Positions 1 through 4,452 of a stretch of DNA of 8,450 nucleotides are shown here, in pieces (position 1 is the first letter of the stretch; every line of letters begins with the position of its first letter). This DNA is from Desulfomicrobiaceae bacterium. Its GTDB lineage: Bacteria > Desulfobacterota > Desulfovibrionia > Desulfovibrionales > Desulfomicrobiaceae. The stretch lies in contig DPEO01000024.1 in the NCBI GenBank assembly GCA_003530935.1, positions 7,504-15,953 on the forward strand, given 5' to 3'. The translations under genes were made by a program, and so were the position numbers. Below the pieces are notes generated by a model that was given only the letters and a program-made list of their open reading frames with translations, was not told the DNA's origin and searched no databases.

Positions 1-576
1 CAGGATTTGGAGTTCCTCCATGCCTCCGGCCTGGCCGCGGCCCTGCAGCAGGCGGTGCGCCGCGGCGTGGAGATCATCGGCATTTGCGGCGGGCTGCAGA
101 TGCTGGGGACCGCCATCGCGGACCCCGAGGGCGTGGAGAGCCGCCTTCCGGCGCGGCCCTTGGGGGTGCTCGCCGTGGAGACGGTGTTTGCCCCTGCCAA
201 GGAGTTGGTGGCCACCGCCGCCCGCCATCTGCCCAGCGGCCTGGAGCTTTCCGGCTATGAGATCCACCATGGCCGCACCCGGCCGCTGGGAGAAGTGACG
301 CCGGTGGTGGTGCGGCCGGACGGCACCGTCATCGGCTGGGGGCACGAGCGGGTGTGGGGCACGTATCTCCACGGCCTCTTCGACGCGGATCCCTTCCGCT
401 GGCATCTGGTGGACGGCTGGCGCGCGCGTTTGGGGCTTGCGCCCCGCGGGCCAGGGGCGGTGTACGACGTGAACGCCGCCCTGGACCGCTTGGCGCAGGT
501 GCTTCGTCAGAGTCTGCCCATGGAGCGGGTGTACGCCGCCTTGGAGCGCTCGGCTACCACACGGTGCGTACCTTGA
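1..576 (+). CDS. cobQ: Cobyric acid synthase CobQ, C-terminal part (5' end outside window)
   Basis: Glutamine-dependent amidase of cobalamin synthesis. CobQ amidates four carboxyl side chains (b, d, e, g) of adenosylcobyrinic acid a,c-diamide to give adenosylcobyric acid, in the cytoplasm. Frame 1 is open from the first base, so the start lies upstream; only 191 codons are visible and the TGA stop is at 574-576. The visible part is the class I (triad) glutaminase domain. It contains the nucleophile motif GICGGLQMLG with Cys at codon 85-87, the CobQ-typical GYEIHHG motif, and GTYLHGLFD with the catalytic His at codon 370-372. The GICGG context points to CobQ rather than CobB. CobQ is usually about 480-510 residues, so roughly 300 residues, including the BioD-like ATP-binding domain, are missing only because of the window edge. 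The last 23 bases overlap the 3' end of hisF on the other strand. Confidence 0.93.
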   Translation, partial: QDLEFLHASGLAAALQQAVRRGVEIIGICGGLQMLGTAIADPEGVESRLPARPLGVLAVETVFAPAKELVATAARHLPSGLELSGYEIHHGRTRPLGEVTPVVVRPDGTVIGWGHERVWGTYLHGLFDADPFRWHLVDGWRARLGLAPRGPGAVYDVNAALDRLAQVLRQSLPMERVYAALERSATTRCVP

Positions 577-1333
577 CGCCGTGCTGGGCCATGACCTCCT
601 TACATTGGGCGATGGTGTATTCGCCGTAGTGCACGATGGAGGCGATGAGGGCCGCCGAGGCCCGGCCTTGGGTCACGGCCGCGGCCATGTGCTCCGGGGT
701 CCCGGCCCCGCCTGAGGCGATGACCGGGATGCGCACGGCATCGGCGATCCTGCGGGTGAGGGTGAGTTCGTAGCCGTCCTTGGTGCCGTCGGCATCGATG
801 GAGTTGACACACAGTTCGCCTGCCCCCAGGCGTTCGGCCTCTTGGGCCCACCACAGGGCGTCGATGCCGGTGCGTTTGCGTCCGCCGTGGACGACGATCT
901 CATAGCCGGACGGGATTTCCGGGGTCGCCGGCACCCGGAGGACGTCCATGCCCACCACGATGCATTGGGACCCGAAGGCCGCAGCCCCTTCGCCGATGAT
1001 GGCGGGATTTTTCACCGCCGCGGAGTTCACGGACACCTTCTCGGCCCCGGCCAGGAGCACGTCGCGCATGTGCGCCACGGTGCTGATGCCGCCGCCCACG
1101 GAAAAGGGGATGAAGATCTGCGCCGCCACCTGCTCCACCACCCGCAGCATGATGCCCCGGCCTTCGTGGGAAGCGGTGATATCGTAGAAGACGATCTCGT
1201 CCGCGCCTTCTTCGTAGTAGCGGCGGGCGGTCTCCACAGGGTCGCCGATGTCCACGTTGCCTTGGAAACGCACCCCCTTGGTGAGCTTGCCGTCGCGCAC
1301 GTCCAGACAGGGGATGACGCGCTTACTGAGCAT
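554..1333 (-). CDS. hisF: Imidazole glycerol phosphate synthase, cyclase subunit HisF
   Basis: Cyclase half of imidazole glycerol phosphate synthase in histidine synthesis. It uses ammonia channelled from HisH to convert PRFAR into imidazole glycerol phosphate and AICAR. The product is a complete (beta/alpha)8 barrel of 259 residues, normal for the family. The two catalytic aspartates are present: Asp11 in IPCLDV and Asp130 in VVGMDVLR. The phosphate-binding strands FSVGGGI (77-83), NSIDADGTKDG and VIASGGAG are intact. The ATG at 1331-1333 follows an AGGAGGT ribosome site at 1339-1345 lying inside the end of hisH. The genes overlap by 11 bp, so translation is probably coupled. The phrase CVNSIDADGTKDGYEL resembles HisF of Desulfovibrio-type bacteria as I recall it. 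The C-terminal eight codons overlap the end of cobQ on the opposite strand. Confidence 0.97.
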   Translation of the reverse strand: MLSKRVIPCLDVRDGKLTKGVRFQGNVDIGDPVETARRYYEEGADEIVFYDITASHEGRGIMLRVVEQVAAQIFIPFSVGGGISTVAHMRDVLLAGAEKVSVNSAAVKNPAIIGEGAAAFGSQCIVVGMDVLRVPATPEIPSGYEIVVHGGRKRTGIDALWWAQEAERLGAGELCVNSIDADGTKDGYELTLTRRIADAVRIPVIASGGAGTPEHMAAAVTQGRASAALIASIVHYGEYTIAQCKEVMAQHGVKVRTVW

Positions 1334-1964
1334 GGGAGACCTCCTGGCAGTAGGCGAAGAAGTTGGAAAGCAGAGTGAGCCCAGGGCGGCCGCTTTTTTC
1401 CGGATGGAATTGCACGGACCACAACCCGTCTTTGCCGTGCACGGAGCAGAAATCGAGGCCGTAGTGGGTCATGCCGATGACGTAGCGGCTTTCGGGCACC
1501 GGGTAGTAGGAATGCACGAAGTAGAATTCGCTGGCCGGGTCGATGCCGTCAAAGAGCCGGCAGGGTTGGGTGAGGCGCACCGTGTTCCATCCCATGTGCG
1601 GGATGGCGATGGGATGTCCGTCTTCGTCGGTCAAGCTGGCGTCGAAGCGCTGGCAGCGGCCGGGGATGATGCCCAGGGTCGTGGCCTGATTCTCTTCGCT
1701 GGCCGTAAGGACGATCTGACACCCGAGGCAGATGCCCAAAAGGGGTTTGCCGGCGGCGACCAGCTCTTTGAGCAGGTCGCCCAGGCCCGTGGCCGTGAGG
1801 TGGGCCATGGCCGAGCCCGCAGCGCCCACCCCAGGGAAGATGACGCCCTGGGCGGCGCGAAGCGTACCCGGATCGGCGGTGACGGTGCAGGGGATGCCGA
1901 GATGATCCAAGGCGCGGCGCACACTGGTGAGGTTGCCGGCCTGGTAGTCGAGGATGGCGAGCAT
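1323..1964 (-). CDS. hisH: Imidazole glycerol phosphate synthase, glutaminase subunit HisH
   Basis: Glutaminase subunit that hydrolyses glutamine and passes ammonia through the HisF barrel in the IGP synthase complex. The protein has 213 residues, a normal length. The class I amidotransferase triad is complete: Cys79 in LLGICLGCQ, and His187 and Glu189 in VQFHPEKSG. The oxyanion-strand motif PGVG (44-47) and the HisH-typical YFVHSYY (148-154) are also present. The N-terminus MLAILDYQAGNL begins directly with the first strand of the domain. The ATG at 1962-1964 has a near-perfect Shine-Dalgarno just upstream, so the start is secure. hisH is first in a two-gene hisH-hisF unit, divergent from the cation transporter gene. 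No other his genes are in the window. Confidence 0.97.
   Translation of the reverse strand: MLAILDYQAGNLTSVRRALDHLGIPCTVTADPGTLRAAQGVIFPGVGAAGSAMAHLTATGLGDLLKELVAAGKPLLGICLGCQIVLTASEENQATTLGIIPGRCQRFDASLTDEDGHPIAIPHMGWNTVRLTQPCRLFDGIDPASEFYFVHSYYPVPESRYVIGMTHYGLDFCSVHGKDGLWSVQFHPEKSGRPGLTLLSNFFAYCQEVSHAQ
1339..1345 (-). promoter_or_regulatory. Ribosome binding site of hisF inside hisH
   Basis: AGGAGGT on the minus strand, 5 nt before the hisF ATG. It lies wholly within the last codons of hisH, which fixes the hisF start and makes a coupled two-gene message likely. Confidence 0.85.
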
Positions 1965-1968
1965 GGCT

Positions 1969-1976
1969 CCTCCTTA
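1969..1976 (-). promoter_or_regulatory. Ribosome binding site of hisH
   Basis: TAAGGAGG on the minus strand, 4 nt before the hisH ATG when measured from the end of GGAGG. It is nearly identical to the anti-Shine-Dalgarno complement and is the strongest ribosome site in the window. Confidence 0.85.
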
Positions 1977-2013
1977 AGAAGCGCGGGTAGGAAAGCGTTC
2001 TGGCGAAAACCAG

Positions 2014-2042
2014 CGTATAGTCCAGGGAGCGTGCAAATCCAA
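2014..2042 (-). promoter_or_regulatory. Candidate sigma70-type promoter for hisHF
   Basis: On the minus strand, TTGGAT (2037-2042, 3 of 6 to consensus) is followed after 17 bp by TATACG (2014-2019, 4 of 6). The predicted transcript would start near 2007, giving a leader of about 40 nt to hisH. The match is moderate and was found by eye only. No attenuator-type run of His codons is present in the leader. Confidence 0.35.
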
Positions 2043-2073
2043 GTCCTTCCGCACGTCTTCCCCCGGGAGGTGC

Positions 2074-2101
2074 TTGACAAGGTGCCTGGGGTGCAGAAAT
2101 C
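2074..2101 (+). promoter_or_regulatory. Candidate promoter for the cation transporter gene (weak -10)
   Basis: A perfect -35 hexamer TTGACA lies at 2074-2079. At the usual distance the best -10 is a poor AGAAAT/GAAATC around 2095-2101. A good -35 with a weak -10 is compatible with an activator-dependent promoter, but chance is also possible. It would leave a leader of roughly 85 nt before the ATG at 2194. Confidence 0.3.
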
Positions 2102-2110
2102 CGCACATGG

Positions 2111-2152
2111 CGCGCCTGTGGCAGCTGGTGCATCCGGCTGGTGCACGGCGCG
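2111..2152 (+). promoter_or_regulatory. Possible stem-loop and direct repeat in transporter leader
   Basis: CGCGCC (2111-2116) can pair with GGCGCG (2147-2152). Stacked directly on its 3' side, GTGCA (2128-2132) can pair with TGCAC (2142-2146), giving 11 base pairs with an 11-nt bulge and a 9-nt loop. The same stretch contains a 9-bp direct repeat GCTGGTGCA (2124-2132 and 2137-2145). It could be an operator or a structured leader. I do not recognise it as a known riboswitch class. Confidence 0.3.
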
Positions 2153-2193
2153 TTTGATGGGCATGTACCCAATCGGAATATGAGGAGAAACCA

Positions 2194-2811
2194 ATGGGAC
2201 GGTGTTGTGGAGGCAGCTGCGCCATCGACGCCCTGCATCAGCGGCAACGAGGAACGTTGCTCATGGTGCTCGGCATCAATGCATTGATGTTTTTGGTGAT
2301 CTTGGTCGCAGCGCTGTATGGGAAATCCACCGCGCTCCTGGCCGACAGCCTGGACAATCTCGGCGATGCGGTGACCTACGCCCTCAGTCTGTACGCGGTT
2401 TCCCGCGGCAATGCCACCAAGGCCAAGGTGGCCTTCTTCAAAGGGATGCTCATTTTCGGCGCAGCGTGCGCGGTGCTCGCCCAGGTGGTGTACAGGCTTT
2501 TTGTCCCCACGGTCCCCATTTTCGAGGTCATGGGCGCATTCAGCGTCATCGGGCTGCTGGCCAATGCGTTGTGTCTGTATCTTTTGTGGCGGCACCGTCA
2601 TGAAGACATCAACATGAGCTCGGTGTGGGAGTGCTCGCGCAATGATATCGTCTCCAACATTTCGGTGTTCGTCGCGGCCGGAGGGGTGTGGCTCACTGGA
2701 TCCAAGTGGCCGGACATCCTTGTGGCTTCCGGGCTTGTGTGGTTCCTTTTGCGTTCGGCGCTGCGTGTGATCGTCGGGGCGCGGGCGGCCTTGCGCTCCG
2801 AAAGTGCGTAG
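2194..2811 (+). CDS. Short cation diffusion facilitator (CDF)-type transporter
   Basis: Predicted inner-membrane divalent metal exporter of 205 residues, with hydrophobic segments at about 23-42, 45-68, 84-103, 110-132, 152-167 and 173-194. The CDF metal site is recognisable: D54xxxD58 in DSLDNLGDA in the second segment and D151xxxN155 in SRNDIVSN in the fifth, the positions that bind metal in YiiP-like transporters. The usual C-terminal cytoplasmic dimerisation domain is absent, as in a known group of short CDF-like proteins. The N-terminus MGRCCGGSC carries three cysteines (4, 5, 9) that could bind metal. Substrate cannot be read from the sequence; Co, Ni, Fe, Zn or Cd are all possible. The ATG at 2194 has GGAG at 2184-2187, 6 nt upstream, and upstream frames are closed. 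It is divergent from hisH and followed by tspO after 131 bp. Confidence 0.85.
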   Translation: MGRCCGGSCAIDALHQRQRGTLLMVLGINALMFLVILVAALYGKSTALLADSLDNLGDAVTYALSLYAVSRGNATKAKVAFFKGMLIFGAACAVLAQVVYRLFVPTVPIFEVMGAFSVIGLLANALCLYLLWRHRHEDINMSSVWECSRNDIVSNISVFVAAGGVWLTGSKWPDILVASGLVWFLLRSALRVIVGARAALRSESA

Positions 2812-2872
2812 GTCCCCAAACCAGGGCGCGGGCGGTCCTGCTCGGCGCTCGCCGAGCGCCACCCATGGGGAC
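2812..2872 (+). other. Potential multi-stem RNA structure after the transporter gene
   Basis: Beginning one base after the stop codon, GTCCCCA (2812-2818) is complementary to TGGGGAC (2866-2872). Enclosed are CAGG/CCTG (2822-2825 with 2837-2840) and a strong hairpin CTCGGCG/CGCCGAG (2841-2847 with 2850-2856; effective loop of 4). Together these can be drawn as a three-way junction. No T-run follows, so it is not a standard intrinsic terminator. It could be a processing or stability element, a Rho-independent-like terminator lacking the U-tract, or a chance product of GC-rich sequence. Confidence 0.35.
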
Positions 2873-2933
2873 GAAATTACGGCACGGGGGCGCTTTGGGG
2901 TACGTTTGCGACTGCTTCCATGATGTTGTCGAG

Positions 2934-2938
2934 GGAGG
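2934..2938 (+). promoter_or_regulatory. Ribosome binding site of tspO
   Basis: GGAGG 4 nt before the ATG at 2943. It selects this start over upstream in-frame ATGs, the earliest at 2688 inside the transporter gene, which would add about 85 non-homologous residues. Confidence 0.75.
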
Positions 2939-2942
2939 GTGT

Positions 2943-3413
2943 ATGCCGACGAAGTATTCCCGTTGGGGACTGATGTTTTGGGTGGCCATGCCCTTTGTGG
3001 CCGGCTGGATTGGCTCGCGCTTTGTCCCTGGTCCGTGGTACGCTGAACTTATCAAACCCAGTTGGACCCCGCCGGATGCGGTCTTTGGCCCGATGTGGTC
3101 GCTGCTCTACCTGCTGATGGGGATCGCCGCCTGGCTGGTGTGGCGGGAGGCGGGATTCGCAGCGGCGCGCGTGGCCTTGGGACTTTTTGTGTTTCAGCTC
3201 GTCCTCAATGCCCTGTGGTCATATCTCTTTTTTGGACTGCACCGGCCGGATCTTGCGTTGGTGGACATTGTGCTGCTGTGGCTCGCCATCGTGGCGACCA
3301 TGATCGCCTTCTGGAAGATTCGTCCGCTGGCCGCGTGGCTGCTTGCGCCGTATTGGGCTTGGGTGAGCTTTGCCGCGGTGCTCAATGGGCAGCTCTGGCG
3401 CCTCAACAGCTAA
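2943..3413 (+). CDS. tspO: TspO/MBR family tryptophan-rich membrane protein
   Basis: Five-helix membrane protein of the translocator/peripheral benzodiazepine receptor family. Bacterial members bind porphyrins and other tetrapyrroles and are linked to stress and photosynthesis regulation or porphyrin degradation. The 156 residues match the family's usual length. It has 15 tryptophans and the hallmark segment from P39 to Y56, with W41, P43, P44, F48, P50, W52 and Y56. Other family-like segments are NALWSYLFFG (89-98) and PYWAWVSFAAVLN (136-148). Hydrophobic helices lie at about 8-28, 46-67, 74-97, 105-124 and 129-150. Local GC is low for the window (27 of 60 bases at 3181-3240), which may reflect membrane codons or a different origin. 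It lies between the cation transporter and hldD on the same strand. Its ligand and role here are not known. Confidence 0.92.
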   Translation: MPTKYSRWGLMFWVAMPFVAGWIGSRFVPGPWYAELIKPSWTPPDAVFGPMWSLLYLLMGIAAWLVWREAGFAAARVALGLFVFQLVLNALWSYLFFGLHRPDLALVDIVLLWLAIVATMIAFWKIRPLAAWLLAPYWAWVSFAAVLNGQLWRLNS

Positions 3414-3462
3414 GGCGGGGGCCCGCGAGGTTTCGCGTCCGGGTGCGACGCCAACATACCAT

Positions 3463-3467
3463 GGAGG
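3463..3467 (+). promoter_or_regulatory. Ribosome binding site of hldD
   Basis: GGAGG 4 nt before the ATG at 3472. Three ATGs occur within 12 nt here (3461, 3468, 3472). Only 3472 opens the Rossmann-fold frame. The ATG at 3461 gives a four-codon ORF whose TGA overlaps the hldD start as ATGA. Confidence 0.7.
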
Positions 3468-3471
3468 ATGG

Positions 3472-4452
3472 ATGATCATTGTCACCGGCGGGGCCGGATT
3501 TTTGGGAAGCGCTATCGTTTGGGGCCTCAACCGTCGCGGGGTGGACGACATCCTGGTGGTGGACAATTTGGGGTGCACGGAAAAATGGAAAAATCTCGTG
3601 GGATTGCGCTACCGGGACTATGTCCACAAGGACGAATTCGCCCAAAGGCTGCGGAGCTCCCCGTGGGCCGAGCCGGTGGAGGCCGTCATTCACATGGGCG
3701 CCTGCTCCTCCACCACCGAGCGGGACGCCGACTACTTGATGCGCAACAATGTGGAGTACTCCAAGCTTCTGTGCCGTTTTGCCCTCGAGCAGGGGGCGCG
3801 CTTCGTGTACGCCAGCTCTGCCGCCACCTACGGAGACGGCGGCCTCGGCTTCGAGGACGACGACGCCCAGCTCGACCGTCTGTGCCCCCTCAACATGTAC
3901 GGCTATTCCAAGCACCTCTTTGACCTCTGGGTGCGGGATGAGGGACTTCTGGACGCCGTGGCGGGCCTCAAGTTTTTCAATGTCTTTGGTCCCAACGAGT
4001 ACCATAAAGGGGAGATGCGCTCGGTGGTGTGCAAGGCCGTGGCGGAGATCACGGCCACGGAGGAACTCCGGCTTTTCTGTTCCCACCGGCCGGACTATGC
4101 CCACGGCGAACAGCAGCGGGACTTCGTCTACGTGGAGGACTGCGTGGAGGTGGTCTTGTGGTTGCTGGAAAACACCGCCGTGGGCGGCATCTTCAATGTG
4201 GGCACCGGCCGGTCCCGCACCTGGAACGACCTGGCCCGGGCGGTGTTTGCCGCCATGGGGCGCGAGCCGCGCATTCGCTACATTCCTATGCCTGAGGCGA
4301 TTCGCGAGAAATATCAGTATTATACTTGCGCAAGCATGGCAAAGCTGCGCTCCCGGGGCTGCACGGTGCCGTTTCGGTCCCTGGAGGAGGCGGTGACCCG
4401 CTACGTGCAGGATTTTCTGCTCCAGGGGCCGGCGTATTTGCGTTCGCGCTAG
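3472..4452 (+). CDS. hldD: ADP-L-glycero-D-manno-heptose-6-epimerase HldD
   Basis: NADP-dependent epimerase (older name RfaD) that converts ADP-D-glycero-D-manno-heptose to the L,D form, the donor for heptose in the LPS inner core. It is cytoplasmic and belongs to the extended short-chain dehydrogenase family. The 326 residues are slightly longer than the roughly 310 of E. coli. Visible features are the nucleotide-binding TGGAGFLG (5-12), the acidic end of strand 2 at D31-N32, and HldD-typical GACSSTTERDADYL (76-89). The active site shows S115/S116, Y143 and K147 (YGYSK), and K179 in NEYHKGEMRSV, equivalent to the E. coli catalytic Lys178. The start was set by the Rossmann motif and the GGAGG at 3463. 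A 34-residue upstream extension is open but overlaps tspO and has no homology features. It begins 58 bp after tspO. Its TAG stop shares the tetranucleotide CTAG with the stop of uvrA. Confidence 0.93.
   Translation: MIIVTGGAGFLGSAIVWGLNRRGVDDILVVDNLGCTEKWKNLVGLRYRDYVHKDEFAQRLRSSPWAEPVEAVIHMGACSSTTERDADYLMRNNVEYSKLLCRFALEQGARFVYASSAATYGDGGLGFEDDDAQLDRLCPLNMYGYSKHLFDLWVRDEGLLDAVAGLKFFNVFGPNEYHKGEMRSVVCKAVAEITATEELRLFCSHRPDYAHGEQQRDFVYVEDCVEVVLWLLENTAVGGIFNVGTGRSRTWNDLARAVFAAMGREPRIRYIPMPEAIREKYQYYTCASMAKLRSRGCTVPFRSLEEAVTRYVQDFLLQGPAYLRSR

Noticed and set aside
2000..2013. CTGG/CCAG inverted repeat in the hisH leader
   Set aside because: The stem is only four base pairs with a six-base spacer and no extension, so it is not distinguishable from chance.
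2153..2182. Second promoter-like pair (TTTGAT / AATATG) just before the transporter gene
   Set aside because: Transcription from it would start within or after the ribosome site at 2184-2187, so it could not give a normally translated message.
1248..2183. A 311-codon plus-strand open frame opposite hisH and hisF
   Set aside because: It lies opposite two well-supported his genes and runs through the divergent control region. It has no recognisable protein pattern and no ribosome site.
2840..2857. Perfect GC hairpin considered as an intrinsic terminator
   Set aside because: The next bases are GCCACCCATG with no T-run, so the second half of an intrinsic terminator is missing. It is kept only as part of the possible larger structure.
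1549..2862. A 437-codon minus-strand open frame across the transporter gene, the divergent region and hisH
   Set aside because: It crosses both strands' real genes and the promoter region. Its composition is typical of a shadow frame, and it overlaps hisH in another frame.
2688..2942. N-terminal extension of TspO by 85 residues
   Set aside because: It would begin inside the transporter gene and add a non-hydrophobic Arg/Gly-rich segment foreign to the family. The ATG at 2943 has a good ribosome site and the correct family length.
3370..3471. N-terminal extension of HldD by 34 residues
   Set aside because: It overlaps tspO. HldD proteins start directly at the Rossmann strand (MIIVTGGAGF here), and the GGAGG at 3463 serves the ATG at 3472.
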